From: Qipengyuania profundimaris
GTDB lineage: Bacteria > Pseudomonadota > Alphaproteobacteria > Sphingomonadales > Sphingomonadaceae
Assembly (NCBI RefSeq): GCF_030717945.1
Contig: NZ_JAVAIM010000001.1
Location: 495,131 to 559,130, forward strand
Direction of reading: 5' to 3'
DNA: 64,000 nt
The notes under the pieces were generated by a model. It saw nothing but the letters and a program-made list of their open reading frames with translations. It was not told where the DNA came from and searched no databases. Below, in pieces: positions 1 through 13,068 of this stretch; the stretch's first letter is position 1; each line of letters begins with the position of its first letter. The position numbers and the translations under genes are program-made.

Positions 1-10
1 AGCGTATCGC

Positions 11-637
11 GTGAGCGAGAACGAGATCGAAGAACTGCGCTCGCGTTTCGCGCGCGAGGCGATGGCGATCATGGAGCGGCGTGGCGAGGAGGTGAACCGC
101 GCCAAGCTGGCTTCCGAACTCAACATCGCCCGCACTCGTGTGGAGACGGTGTTCCCGGAAGAGGCCGATCTGCTCGAGGCGGTGACCGGCGAGTGGTTCG
201 CGCCCAAGCTGGCGGTGATGGACGAGGTCATGGCGACCGACCTGCCGCCGCGGCGCAAGATGTACGAATTCTTCGCCCGCCGCTTCCTGCTGCTGCGCGA
301 CAATTTCAAACACGATCCGGCGAGCTTCAAGCTCTATGTCGAGATGGGCGAGCGCTATTTCGAATATGCGCAAAGCTATATCGATCTGGCCGATCACTAT
401 CTGTGCGAACTGATCGCACAGGCGCAGGCCGAAGGGCATTTTGCCGGCCTCGAAATCAATCAGGCGCTGTCGCTGATCAACCAGGCGGTGCTCTGTTACA
501 TCCAGCCTTATCTCATCGCGATGATCGACGAGCGGCTGACCGAAGCGAAACTCGCCGCCCTCATCGATGCGCTGTTCGACGGCCTGCAGGCGCGCGACAG
601 CGATGCTCGGGGAAACCAGTCGATCAGCTCGGTGTAG
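11..637 (+). CDS. TetR/AcrR-family transcriptional regulator (5' end uncertain)
   Basis: A protein of about 208 residues with an N-terminal three-helix DNA-binding region (roughly residues 8-55). It reads like a TetR helix-turn-helix: a basic, Arg-rich helix 1, then LASELNIARTRVETVF, followed by the usual aromatic stretch. The remaining 150 residues are all-helical, as expected for a ligand-binding and dimerisation domain, with no recognisable ligand signature. The GTG at 11 has no Shine-Dalgarno sequence and the frame stays open to the window edge, so the true start may lie upstream. It converges on the permease gene, leaving 13 bp between stops. Its target is not visible. The family call is fairly sure; the regulon is unknown. 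Confidence 0.75.
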   Translation: MSENEIEELRSRFAREAMAIMERRGEEVNRAKLASELNIARTRVETVFPEEADLLEAVTGEWFAPKLAVMDEVMATDLPPRRKMYEFFARRFLLLRDNFKHDPASFKLYVEMGERYFEYAQSYIDLADHYLCELIAQAQAEGHFAGLEINQALSLINQAVLCYIQPYLIAMIDERLTEAKLAALIDALFDGLQARDSDARGNQSISSV

Positions 638-650
638 CGAATTCGAACGA

Positions 651-1724
651 CTAGCGCTCGGCGGCGGCGGGGCTGGCTTCGCGCTGTTCGCGCAGGATCG
701 ACCAGCCGGCGATGAACAGCCCCGCCACCAGCGGCCCGACGACGATGCCGGACAGGCCCAGCAGGGCGATGCCGCCAAGCGTGGTCACGAGGATTAGCCA
801 GTCGGGAATACCGGTATCGCGTCCCACCAGGATCGGTCGCAGTACATTGTCGATCATGCCGATCACCGCCACGCCGGAGACGATCACGACCACGCCCTGC
901 CAGATCGCGCCGGTCGCCAGCAGGTAGATCGCGGCGGGCACCCAGACGATGGCCGGGCCGATGGCAGGCAAGAGCGAGGCGATCGCCATGATCACGCCGA
1001 GCAGGAGGACCGACGGTATCCCGACGATCCAGAAGGTGATTGCCCCCAGCGCGCCTTGCACAAGCCCCACCACGACCGATCCCTTGATCGTCGCGCGCAC
1101 AATGCCGAGGAAACGCTCGGCCAGCCGATCCGCAATGCTGCGCTCGAACGGCAGCGAGGCGAGCAGCGTCTCGCCGATTTTGCGTCCGTCGCGCAGGAGA
1201 AAATAGCTGACGTAGAGCGCGATACCGAAAGCGAGCACGAAACCAAACACGCTGCCGCCGATGGCGATCGCCTGCTGCGCGATCAAGCCGAGGCTGGCCT
1301 GTAGGAACTCCTGCGCCCGGCGCTGTAGGTCGGACAGATCGCCCCAGCCCGAGGCATCGAGCGATTCCTGAATGTTGGGAGGCAGCGCCGCGAAAACCTG
1401 CTCGAACCAGTCGGCCACATTGATGCGCCCTTCCTGGAAGGCGACGACGAGGCCCGCCGCTTCGTTCACCACCGCGCTGCCTATCGCGAAGGCCGGCACG
1501 ATCACCGCGACGAAGATGACCAGCAGCGTTGCCAGCGCAGCCTGATTGTCGCGCCCCGGCGCGCGCACGAGGAACCAGCGGAACAGCGGCTGGAACATGA
1601 TCGCCGCCAGTGCAGCCCAAAGCAGCGGCTGCGCGAAGGGCAGGACGACGACCAGCAGCGCCAGCGTCACCAGCGCGAGAAACAGCAGGAAGCCGCCCCG
1701 CTCCAGCCCTACGATCTCGCGCAT
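651..1724 (-). CDS. AI-2E family transporter (PerM/TqsA-like permease)
   Basis: A 357-residue inner-membrane protein. Hydrophobic segments lie near residues 10-40, 60-80, 155-185, 215-290 (very long, several helices) and 300-345. A hydrophilic periplasmic-type stretch sits around 85-140. This is the layout of the AI-2E exporter / PerM superfamily, whose members export small molecules or act as Na+/H+ antiporters. The conserved region around LLPAIGPAIVWVPAAIYLL fits the family. I chose the ATG at 1724 because it lies 20 bp after the gyrB stop on the same strand and begins the first hydrophobic segment. An upstream start would overlap gyrB. The substrate cannot be told from sequence. Confidence 0.85.
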   Translation of the reverse strand: MREIVGLERGGFLLFLALVTLALLVVVLPFAQPLLWAALAAIMFQPLFRWFLVRAPGRDNQAALATLLVIFVAVIVPAFAIGSAVVNEAAGLVVAFQEGRINVADWFEQVFAALPPNIQESLDASGWGDLSDLQRRAQEFLQASLGLIAQQAIAIGGSVFGFVLAFGIALYVSYFLLRDGRKIGETLLASLPFERSIADRLAERFLGIVRATIKGSVVVGLVQGALGAITFWIVGIPSVLLLGVIMAIASLLPAIGPAIVWVPAAIYLLATGAIWQGVVVIVSGVAVIGMIDNVLRPILVGRDTGIPDWLILVTTLGGIALLGLSGIVVGPLVAGLFIAGWSILREQREASPAAAER

Positions 1725-1743
1725 CGCCGGCCAGCCCCGCTCT

Positions 1744-5779
<4,036 letters not shown>

Positions 5780-5786
<7 letters not shown>

Positions 5787-6484
5787 CCGTCCTGCTCGTG
5801 ATCGCCGTGGTGTCGGGCGCGCTCATCGTCGGCGCGCTCTGGGCGCTTTACGGCAAATTCCGCGGGCGGGTCGAGGGTGTCGTGGTGGCGATTGCCGGTG
5901 GATCCCTGCTGTTGTCCCTCGTGCTCGAATTGGTGCAGCCCGCAATCGAGCAAAGTTCGATGACGACGGCGGTCCTCGGCGTGCTGGCAGGTGCCGGCAT
6001 CTTCGCTACCGTCGATTACCTGATTGACGAGAAATGGGGCTCCGAAAGCGGCGGCGGGATGCTGGCCGCGATCACGCTGGACGGCATTCCGGAAAACCTT
6101 GCGCTGGGTGTCGCGCTGATCGGTGCGGGCGCGCCAGAGGTCGCCGCGCTGGCGGGATCGATCATGCTCTCCAACCTGCCCGAAGCTGCCAGCGGCGCGC
6201 GCGCGATGCGCGACGATCAAGGGTTTTCGAAGGCGAAGATTCTCGGCATCTGGGCACTGACGGCTGCCGTGCTGTCCGCCTGCGCCCTGCTTGGCTATCT
6301 GTTCCTCGAGAGGCTGACCGACGACCTGCTTGCTTTCATCAGTTGCCTCGCTGGGGGGGCGGTAGCTGCCAGCCTGACGACCGAAGTGCTGCCTCAGGCG
6401 CATAAACAAGCGCCGCATTGGGCGGGTTTCGCGACCGCCATCGGGCTGGTGCTCGCGCTGCTGCTGCACAGTCTAGGCGGCTAG
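5780..6484 (+). CDS. ZIP family metal transporter-like membrane protein
   Basis: A 234-residue polytopic membrane protein with about seven or eight hydrophobic segments. The ZIP-family helix IV signature appears as DGIPENLALG (residues 101-110), where canonical zinc transporters usually read HN-P-EG. The first His is replaced by Asp and the PEG glycine by Asn. A second signature (SNLPEAASGAR, around 130-140) fits helix V, keeping Asn-x-Pro-Glu. It would carry divalent metal across the inner membrane, but the altered ligands make the substrate uncertain. Its ATG overlaps the sdaA stop by 7 bp, suggesting translational coupling, although a serine dehydratase / metal transporter pairing has no obvious pathway logic beyond iron supply. 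Confidence 0.8.
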
Positions 6485-6516
6485 ACACGCGCAATCGCTT
6501 GAGTCACACAGGCGGC

Positions 6517-8073
6517 ATGGGAGAGACCGATATCGCCGCCAGCCTTGCCGAACCTTTCGGCAGCTTTCCGCAACTGATTGCCGACAATGCCACCCGCCTG
6601 GGTGACGCCATCGCCATGCGCGACGACGAGGGGGAACTTAGCTGGGCGCAGCTCGGCGGCCGGGTCGAGCGGATTGCCGCGCGGCTGGTCGAGGACGGGC
6701 TGGAGCGCGGCCAGTCGGTCGCCATCCTCGGCTATTCGTCGATTCCCTATGCGCTGGTATTTCTCGCCGCCGTGCGTGCGGGCGGCGTGGCGGCACCGCT
6801 GACCACCAGCGCCAGCCCCGATCAGCTTGCCGGCATGGCGCGCGATTCGGGCGCGAAACACATCTTCATCGACCGCGCCAAGCTGACCGAGCTGGGAGAG
6901 GACTGCTTCCCCGGCATGACGCGGATCGTGCTGGACGAGGAACTGGACGGCTGGATGGCGGAGGAAGGCGTCACCGCGCCTCAGTTCGTCCCGCAGCCGG
7001 GCGACCCGTTCAACATCATCTATTCCTCCGGCACGACCGGCGTGCCCAAAGGCATCGTCCATTCGCACCAGATGCGCTGGCGCCAATTCGCGGCCACCGC
7101 GGCCAGTTGGATCGAAAACGGGCTGCCCGTGCGCACGCTCGCCTCGACGCCGCTCTATTCCAACACCACAATGGTCGCCTTCCTGCCGCCATTGCTGGCC
7201 GGGGGCACGGTGCGGGTGATGCGCAAGTTCGACGTCATCCGCTGGCTCGAAAGCGCGCAGGCCGATGCGACCACGGTGACCATGCTGGTCCCCGTCCAGT
7301 ACCAGCGGCTGATGCGCGAGCCGCGCTTCGACGAGTTCGACCTGTCCGCCTTGCAGCTTAAATACTGCACCTCCGCGCCCTTTCCCGCCGAGCTGAAGCG
7401 CGAGGTGCTGGAGCGCATGCCGGGCGCGCTGATCGAGATCTATTCGATGACCGAGGGCGGCGTCGTCTGCCTGCTGGAGGCGCACAAGTTTCCCGACAAG
7501 CTGCATACCGTCGGCCGCCCCGCTCCGGGCAGCGAGCTGAAGGTGCTCGACGACGAGGACCGGCCCGTGCCGCCCGGCACGCCCGGCAATCTCATCGGTC
7601 GCAGCCAGACGATGATGAGTGGCTACAAGAACCAGCCCGACAAGACGCGCGAAGGTTACTGGACCGATCCGGTAAGCGGCGAAGTGTGGCAGCGGATGGG
7701 CGACATCGGGCGCGTCGATGCCGAAGGCTTCGTCGAACTGGTCGGCCGTGCGAAGGACATGATCATCTCGGGCGGCTTCAACATCTTCCCGGTCGACCTC
7801 GAAGACGAGCTGGCGAAGGAGCCGGACGTGGTCGAGGCTGCGGTGATCGGCGTGCCGAGCGAGCGGTGGGGTGAAACGCCGGTCGGCTTTGTCACCCTGA
7901 GCGACGGTGCGCGCGATTGCGATGCGATCATGCAGGCGGTGAACGCGCGGCTCGGCAAGACCCAGCGGCTGGCGCAACTCCACACGATCGACGACATGCC
8001 ACGCAGTCATATCGGCAAGCTGCTCAAGACCGACCTGCGCGCGGAAGCCGAGCGACGCGGACTGCCGGCCTGA
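6517..8073 (+). CDS. AMP-dependent acyl-CoA ligase/synthetase
   Basis: A 518-residue class I adenylate-forming enzyme that would activate a carboxylate with ATP and transfer it to CoA. The phosphate-binding loop IIYSSGTTGVPKG spans residues 168-179. The adenylation core motif IYSMTEGG and the hinge region (MGDIGRVDAEGFVELVGRAKDMI) follow. The C-terminal catalytic lysine lies in HIGKLLKTDLR close to the end. Length and motifs fit fatty-acid or aryl-acid CoA ligases; the substrate cannot be assigned. The ATG at 6517 is 32 bp after the ZIP stop, and other in-frame starts upstream would overlap that gene. A strong hairpin follows the stop. Confidence 0.9.
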   Translation: MGETDIAASLAEPFGSFPQLIADNATRLGDAIAMRDDEGELSWAQLGGRVERIAARLVEDGLERGQSVAILGYSSIPYALVFLAAVRAGGVAAPLTTSASPDQLAGMARDSGAKHIFIDRAKLTELGEDCFPGMTRIVLDEELDGWMAEEGVTAPQFVPQPGDPFNIIYSSGTTGVPKGIVHSHQMRWRQFAATAASWIENGLPVRTLASTPLYSNTTMVAFLPPLLAGGTVRVMRKFDVIRWLESAQADATTVTMLVPVQYQRLMREPRFDEFDLSALQLKYCTSAPFPAELKREVLERMPGALIEIYSMTEGGVVCLLEAHKFPDKLHTVGRPAPGSELKVLDDEDRPVPPGTPGNLIGRSQTMMSGYKNQPDKTREGYWTDPVSGEVWQRMGDIGRVDAEGFVELVGRAKDMIISGGFNIFPVDLEDELAKEPDVVEAAVIGVPSERWGETPVGFVTLSDGARDCDAIMQAVNARLGKTQRLAQLHTIDDMPRSHIGKLLKTDLRAEAERRGLPA

Positions 8074-8079
8074 AACGAA

Positions 8080-8106
8080 ACGGGCGGAGCCATCGGCCCC
8101 GCCCGT
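8080..8106. terminator. Hairpin between convergent genes
   Basis: An inverted repeat with 8-bp GC-rich arms (ACGGGCGG at 8080-8087 and CCGCCCGT at 8099-8106) lies 6 bp after the CoA-ligase stop and 21 bp from the stop of the convergent UrcA gene. The inner bases GCC/GGC can extend the stem. The T-run is weak on the plus strand (TTGTAGT), so termination efficiency is a guess, but the position suits a shared terminator. Confidence 0.65.
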
Positions 8107-8127
8107 TGTAGTCACAATGGCTTGCGA

Positions 8128-8403
8128 TTACCGGCTGGCGAGAACCGCCGGAGTGCGCTGCTCCACTTCGGCCATGGCGGCCTTGACCGTCTTGCGCACG
8201 CAAGCGCGGTCCGATGCAGTCGCGACATTGCAGACTTCGCGAGCGGCCTGGCGGACGCGTTCTTCGAGAACCTCGACATGGGCCGCCTGCGACAGGTCGA
8301 GATCGTTGTAATCGACCGCGACTTCGGCGTTCTGCGAAGCGGCGAGGGCCGGCGAGGTAAGGCTGATGGCCGCGGCTGCGGCGGTAAGGATCATGCGACG
8401 CAT
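8128..8403 (-). CDS. UrcA family protein
   Basis: A 91-residue secreted protein. Residues 1-22 form a Sec signal peptide ending in SPALA-A. The mature part begins with the UrcA-type pattern VDYNDLDLSQAAHVEVLEERVRQAA and carries two cysteines (C58 and C68) that probably form the family's disulfide. UrcA proteins are small periplasmic proteins common in Sphingomonadales and Caulobacterales with no assigned biochemical role. The ATG at 8403 is preceded by GGAG at good spacing; an in-frame ATG four codons upstream (8415) is possible. It is transcribed alone from the 481-bp gap shared with guaA. Confidence 0.85.
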   Translation of the reverse strand: MRRMILTAAAAAISLTSPALAASQNAEVAVDYNDLDLSQAAHVEVLEERVRQAAREVCNVATASDRACVRKTVKAAMAEVEQRTPAVLASR

Positions 8404-8884
8404 AACTATCTCCATATTCGGTGAGAGGTGTGTCGCCTTTATTGTGAGCACCCTGGTTGTGTTATGCCGCGATTGTGCAGCGCAGCGCGGCATGCTGCAA
8501 TTGCGAAGTCGGCAAGGGTGGCTGCACTTTGCGCAAGAGGCGCTTCGAGACGCGGCGCGGACACGGGGGGAGGGGAGGGGAGAGGTTGTGTCGGCGGCCG
8601 CGTCTCTACTCGCTGCCATATCGCCTTGCCGTAGCGGCGGGCGGAGTTCGCCAGGCCGTGTCGACAAGGAAGGCCAGTCCGGGCGGGCGCATAGGGGAGC
8701 GCGGGCCCGGCTGTTCCTGCTCCGGATCGGCGTCTAGGAGGACCGCCTCATCCGAATACAAGACTGTAATAATATTTCAGTCGTGCGAACGAAAGTGAGA
8801 AAACGGCGATAATCGTTGCGTTTTCCGCAAGTGCGAACGTCCGCCTCACTGGACTTGCTGAAACACGGCCTCTAACCGCCGCAC
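8404..8884. other. Intergenic region between UrcA gene and guaA
   Basis: This 481-bp gap carries the divergent promoters for the UrcA gene and guaA. I see no convincing protein-coding frame. The guaA-proximal 120 bp are AT-richer and hold a short direct repeat and a nested hairpin (described separately). The part near 8560-8600 is a G-rich run (GGGGGGAGGGGAGGGGAGAGG type). No riboswitch fold that I recognise is present. Confidence 0.6.
8783..8839. repeat. Direct repeats flanking a nested hairpin upstream of guaA
   Basis: The 9-mer GTGCGAACG occurs at 8783-8791 and again at 8831-8839. Between the copies is a hairpin with arms GAAAACG (8799-8805) and CGTTTTC (8819-8825), and a smaller palindrome CGATAATCG sits inside its loop. 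It lies about 45-100 bp before the guaA start, where an operator or leader structure would act. The function is not known. Confidence 0.5.
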
Positions 8885-10459
8885 ATGGACGACGCGCACC
8901 TTCCCGATTCCATCCTCATCGTCGACTTCGGCAGCCAGGTTACCCAGCTGATCGCACGGCGCGTGCGCGAGGCAGGGGTCTATTCCGAAATCGCGCCTTT
9001 TACCCAGGCGGAAGAAGCATTCCACCGCCTCAAGCCGAAGGGTATTATCCTGTCGGGTTCGCCCGCCGGTGTGCCCGACGAAGGCAGCCCGCGCGCGCCG
9101 GAACTGTTGTTCGAGGCAGGCATCCCGATCCTGGGCATATGTTACGGCCAGCAGGTGATGAGCCACCAGCTCGGCGGCGAGGTGCGGCCCGGTCACGAAA
9201 CCGGTGAAGGCGGTGAATTCGGCCGCGCTTTCCTGACCGTCACCAAACAGTGCGCGCTGTTCGACGGCCTCTGGAAGGAAGGCGAGCGCCATCAGGTGTG
9301 GATGAGCCACGGCGACAAGGTCACTAAATTTGCGCCCGGTTTCGAAATCGTCGCGATTTCCGACGGCGCGCCCTTCGCGGTGATCGCCGATGAAAAACGC
9401 AAGTTCTACGGCACGCAGTTCCACCCCGAAGTCGTCCACACGCCGGATGGCGGCAAGCTGATTGCCAATTTCGTTCGCCATGTCTGCGGCCTCGCCGGAG
9501 ACTGGACGATGGCCGCCTATCGCGAAACAAAGGTGCGCGAAATCCGCGAGCAGGTCGGTGACGGCAAGGTCATCTGCGGCCTTTCGGGCGGTGTCGACAG
9601 CTCGGTCGCCGCGATCCTCATCCACGAGGCGATCGGCGAGCAGCTGACCTGCGTCTTCGTAGACCACGGCCTGCTACGCCTCAACGAGCGTGAGCAGGTC
9701 GAAACCATGTTCCGCGACCATTACAACATCCCGCTGGTGGTGGTCGATGCCGAGGATATGTTCATGGAGGGCCTGTCTGGGACGACAGATCCGGAGGCCA
9801 AGCGCAAGTTCATCGGCAAGACCTTCATCGACGTGTTCGAGGCCGAGGCGAAGAAGGTCGGCGGCGCGGATTTCCTTGCGCAGGGCACGCTCTATCCCGA
9901 CGTGATCGAAAGCGTCAGCTTCACCGGCGGGCCGAGCGTCACGATCAAGAGCCATCACAACGTCGGCGGCCTGCCCGAACGCATGAACATGCAGTTGGTC
10001 GAGCCGCTGCGCGAGCTGTTCAAGGACGAGGTCCGTGAACTCGGCCGCGAGCTGGGCCTGCCCGACATGTTCGTCGGCCGCCATCCCTTCCCCGGCCCCG
10101 GCCTCGCCATCCGCATCCCGGGCGAGGTCACGAAGGAGCGCTGCGATATCCTGCGCAAGGCCGATGCGATCTATCTCGACGAGATCCGCAAGGCGGGGCT
10201 CTACGATGCGATCTGGCAGGCCTTCGCCGTGCTGCTGCCGGTCAAGACCGTCGGCGTGATGGGCGATCACCGCACCTACGACAGCGTCTGCGGCCTGCGC
10301 GCGGTGACGAGCACCGATGGCATGACCGCCGATGTCTATCCCTTCGACGCAAGCTTCCTCACCGGGGTCGCAACGCGCATCGTCAACGAAGTACAGGGCA
10401 TCAACCGCGTCGTGTACGACTACACCAGCAAACCGCCCGGCACGATCGAGTGGGAGTGA
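8885..10459 (+). CDS. guaA: GMP synthase (glutamine-hydrolysing)
   Basis: A 524-residue enzyme converting XMP to GMP with glutamine and ATP, the last step of guanine nucleotide synthesis. The N-terminal class I amidotransferase domain has its nucleophile C86 in LGICYGQQ and the His/Glu pair in FHPEVVHT. The ATP pyrophosphatase domain starts with the PP-loop [10 protein letters not shown] near residue 233. The dimerisation domain ends in the typical [11 protein letters not shown]. Full length. The ATG at 8885 directly precedes the conserved [10 protein letters not shown]. It appears monocistronic; the following lipoprotein gene is 79 bp away with its own ribosome-binding site. Confidence 0.98.
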   Translation: MDDAHLPDSILIVDFGSQVTQLIARRVREAGVYSEIAPFTQAEEAFHRLKPKGIILSGSPAGVPDEGSPRAPELLFEAGIPILGICYGQQVMSHQLGGEVRPGHETGEGGEFGRAFLTVTKQCALFDGLWKEGERHQVWMSHGDKVTKFAPGFEIVAISDGAPFAVIADEKRKFYGTQFHPEVVHTPDGGKLIANFVRHVCGLAGDWTMAAYRETKVREIREQVGDGKVICGLSGGVDSSVAAILIHEAIGEQLTCVFVDHGLLRLNEREQVETMFRDHYNIPLVVVDAEDMFMEGLSGTTDPEAKRKFIGKTFIDVFEAEAKKVGGADFLAQGTLYPDVIESVSFTGGPSVTIKSHHNVGGLPERMNMQLVEPLRELFKDEVRELGRELGLPDMFVGRHPFPGPGLAIRIPGEVTKERCDILRKADAIYLDEIRKAGLYDAIWQAFAVLLPVKTVGVMGDHRTYDSVCGLRAVTSTDGMTADVYPFDASFLTGVATRIVNEVQGINRVVYDYTSKPPGTIEWE

Positions 10460-10538
10460 GCCGATCCGAGAGGGCTGCATAAGGAACGTCACGAAGATAT
10501 CCCCGTTGCTTAGATGCACCTCTGCCGGGAGATCAGAT

Positions 10539-10985
10539 ATGAAGTCCATCGCCGCAACCCTTGCTGCCATTTCCGCGCTCGTTCTGGGCGGCTGCGAAAC
10601 GGTTCAGCAGACCTATACCGAGGCGATCTCGTCGACCTACGAAGCAGAGTTGCGCGGAGTAAACGAGGTGCACGCCGGCGACCCGGACGGATCGGGTACG
10701 GCGGAAATCAGCTTCGCCGACGAGTTGACGCGGGTTTGCTGGGATCTCAACGATCTTAGCGGGCTGGGTCCCATCACCGGCGCCCACATCCACCGCGGTG
10801 CCGCAGGCGTCGACGGGCCGGTCGTCCTGCCGCTCAAGCAGGCCACCGAGGGCGGCTGGCGCGGCTGCAGCAGTGACACGTCTTGGGTCCAACGCGCTTT
10901 CGACGAAGGCCTGTCGAACTATTACGTCAATGTCCACACGGCGGAATATCCCAAGGGCGCGATTCGCGGACAATTGCGCCAGTAA
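10539..10985 (+). CDS. CHRD domain-containing lipoprotein
   Basis: A 148-residue predicted lipoprotein. The signal peptide carries a lipobox LVLGGC with the lipidated cysteine at C19. The rest matches a CHRD domain (named after chordin): an ELRGVNEV-type start, GSGTAEISF, then GAHIHRGAAGVDGPVV with the conserved histidines, and YYVNVHTAEYPKGAIRGQL at the end. The domain occurs in bacterial secreted proteins without a settled function. The ATG at 10539 has a GGGAGA ribosome-binding site. An extra pair of cysteines (CWDLND and RGCSSD) may form a disulfide. Confidence 0.9.
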   Translation: MKSIAATLAAISALVLGGCETVQQTYTEAISSTYEAELRGVNEVHAGDPDGSGTAEISFADELTRVCWDLNDLSGLGPITGAHIHRGAAGVDGPVVLPLKQATEGGWRGCSSDTSWVQRAFDEGLSNYYVNVHTAEYPKGAIRGQLRQ

Positions 10986-11000
10986 GGGTAGCAGTCCCGG

Positions 11001-11717
11001 TTGAACGGCCAACTTCCCCTCGGCCCAGATCCGCGCACCGAAGCGCTGCGCCGCCTTCAGGCACTGCTGGTCCAGCGCTTCGGGCGGATCGAGCGGGCGG
11101 CGGCCGAATGGCGCGAGCCGGAATGGGTGCTGGTCCAAGGGGTGATAGGCGCGCGGACGAAGTCGGAGGTGTCCAATGAAGCTACCGATCGAATGCTGAA
11201 GCTGTGGGGTAGCTGGGAAGCTGTGGCCGCCGCGCCGCTGGACGAACTACAGGCCGAACTCGCCACGCAGACCTATCCCAACATTGCCGCCGAGCGGCTC
11301 AAGGCCAGCCTCTCGGCGCTGATCGAGCGGAGCGGCGCGGTCGATCTCGCGCACCTCGCCGATATGGAGACCGAGGCCGCGATGCGCTGGCTCGAACAGC
11401 TTCCCGGTATCGGCCGCAAGATCGCGGCAGGCGTGATGAATGCCAGCACGCTGGACCGGCGCGCGATCGTCCTCGACAGCCATCACACCCGCATCCTGCA
11501 ACGCATGGGGTTGGTTCCGCCCAAGGCGAGCACCGACCGCGCCTTTGCGGCGATCATGCCGGTCATGCCGGAGGAATGGTCGGCCGCCGATTTCGACGAG
11601 CATCACCTGCTGATGAAAAAGCTCGGCCAGACCTGGTGCCGCCCGTCCTCCCCCGATTGTGCGACTTGCCCTGCGCAGGCCCTATGCGAGACCGGGCGGG
11701 CGCGGATAGGCGCGTGA
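11001..11717 (+). CDS. Endonuclease III-like HhH-GPD DNA glycosylase (nth paralogue)
   Basis: A 238-residue base-excision-type protein of the HhH-GPD superfamily. The helix-hairpin-helix LPGIGRK sits at 134-140, so K140 occupies the place of the catalytic lysine. The catalytic aspartate is D159 in VLDSHH. A four-cysteine [4Fe-4S] loop with spacing C-x6-C-x2-C-x5-C uses C213, C220, C223 and C229. It is clearly related to, but divergent from, the canonical nth gene 1.3 kb downstream, so the lesion specificity may differ. The start codon appears to be TTG at 11001, with only a weak ribosome-binding site; other starts are possible. It is the first gene of a three-gene rightward run with the Nramp-like gene and nth. 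Confidence 0.85.
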   Translation: MNGQLPLGPDPRTEALRRLQALLVQRFGRIERAAAEWREPEWVLVQGVIGARTKSEVSNEATDRMLKLWGSWEAVAAAPLDELQAELATQTYPNIAAERLKASLSALIERSGAVDLAHLADMETEAAMRWLEQLPGIGRKIAAGVMNASTLDRRAIVLDSHHTRILQRMGLVPPKASTDRAFAAIMPVMPEEWSAADFDEHHLLMKKLGQTWCRPSSPDCATCPAQALCETGRARIGA

Positions 11718-11763
11718 GCGCGACCATTGCGCAGGCCGCACCCACGCGGCACAAGCGGCAGCC

Positions 11764-13068
11764 ATGACAAGGCTCGGATCGATCCTCCTGTGGTCCGCGA
11801 TCGCTGCGGCCTTCATCGGACCGGGTACGGTCACGGCTGCGGCGAGTGCGGGGGCGGGCCCCGGCATGGCGGTGCTGTGGGCGATCGTCTTTTCGGGCGT
11901 GGCGACATTCACACTGCAGGAATTCTCGGGACGGCTGGCGATCGCGACCGGGGGCGACCTCGCGGCGGTGCTGCGACGCCGCTATCCGCGCGGCGCTGCC
12001 CGCTTCCTCGTCCTAGCATTGGTGGCGGGTGCAGTGCTGCTCGGCTGTGCGGCGTATGAGGCGGGCAATATCCTCGGCGGGGTGGCGGGCGCGATGCTCG
12101 CCATCGACTTGCCCCGCGGCGTGCTGACGCTGGCGCTCGCCATTGCGGCGTTTGCGCTGCTCCTGCTGGGCTCGCCGCAACGGATCGCGCAGGCGATGGC
12201 GGTGTTCGTGGCGCTGATGGGAGCGGGCTTCCTGCTGGTTGCTGCGAGCCTTGCGCCGACCGTGTCTTCTGTCGCTAGCGGGATAGTGCCCGACCTCTCG
12301 CTTCTTGGCCAAGAGGCTGCGCTGCTCACCATCCTCGCCCTCGTCGGGACGACGGTGGTGCCTTACAATCTCTTTCTCGGCTCGGCGCTGGCGCGTGGGC
12401 AGACCGTCGGGCAGATGCGGCTCGGCCTCGCCATTGCCGTCGGGTTGGGCGTGCTGATTACGGCAGCGATCCTCGTGGTCGGGACGGCGCTCGACGGCGA
12501 ATTCTCCTTCGAAGCGCTGGCCGATACGTTGGCCGGGCAACTGGGCGAATGGGCGCGCACCGGGCTCGCGCTGGGGCTGCTCGCCGCCGGTTTGTCCTCT
12601 GCAGTCACTGCACCGCTCGCCGCTGCGCTGACAGCGCGCGGTTTGTTCGGGAGTATCGACGATCCGCGCTGGGCGGCGCAGGGTTGGCGCTTCCGCGGCG
12701 TGTGGGCAGCGGTAATCGTTATCGGTGCGGGCTTCGGGCTGGCCGATCTAAGGCCCGGACCGGCCATTCTCGCGGCCCAGGCGTTCAATGGTGCGCTGCT
12801 GCCGTTGGTCGCGCTGTTCCTGCTGGCAGCAATGAACGATCCAGACTTGCAGCGCGGCGCGGCGAATGGCCCGCTCGCGAATGCAGTGGGGCTGTTCGTG
12901 GTAGGGATCGCCTGCATGCTGGGACTGGTGGCACTCACGCGCGTCTTCGTGTCGCTGAGCGGCGCGGAGCTGCCCGACCCGGCGATCCTGCTGCCGGTCA
13001 CTGCGGTAATCGGTCTGCTGCTCGGCTTCGCGGCCATCGCCCTTCGTCCAACAAGAACTGCGCCGTGA
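11764..13068 (+). CDS. Nramp-family divalent metal transporter-like protein with altered metal-site residues
   Basis: A 434-residue membrane protein with about eleven hydrophobic segments in the Nramp/MntH layout. In canonical transporters helix 1 carries DPGN and helix 6 carries MPHN as metal ligands. Here helix 1 reads GPGT (residues 19-22) and helix 6 reads VPYN (199-202). The acidic ligand, the helix-1 asparagine, the methionine and the histidine are therefore replaced, and only the helix-6 asparagine is kept. Such sites are expected to lose selectivity for Mn/Fe and may suit Mg or another substrate. Its stop overlaps the nth start by 4 bp (GTGA), so the two are translationally coupled. 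Confidence 0.85.
   Translation: MTRLGSILLWSAIAAAFIGPGTVTAAASAGAGPGMAVLWAIVFSGVATFTLQEFSGRLAIATGGDLAAVLRRRYPRGAARFLVLALVAGAVLLGCAAYEAGNILGGVAGAMLAIDLPRGVLTLALAIAAFALLLLGSPQRIAQAMAVFVALMGAGFLLVAASLAPTVSSVASGIVPDLSLLGQEAALLTILALVGTTVVPYNLFLGSALARGQTVGQMRLGLAIAVGLGVLITAAILVVGTALDGEFSFEALADTLAGQLGEWARTGLALGLLAAGLSSAVTAPLAAALTARGLFGSIDDPRWAAQGWRFRGVWAAVIVIGAGFGLADLRPGPAILAAQAFNGALLPLVALFLLAAMNDPDLQRGAANGPLANAVGLFVVGIACMLGLVALTRVFVSLSGAELPDPAILLPVTAVIGLLLGFAAIALRPTRTAP

Noticed and set aside
508..1620. Long Arg/Gly-rich leftward frame of 370 residues
   Set aside because: It lies out of frame over the AI-2E permease and regulator genes; the composition is that of a GC-rich shadow frame and no motif is present.
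8404..8884. Purine riboswitch before guaA
   Set aside because: The local hairpin lacks the three-way-junction layout and conserved loop bases of purine or PRPP/ppGpp riboswitches.
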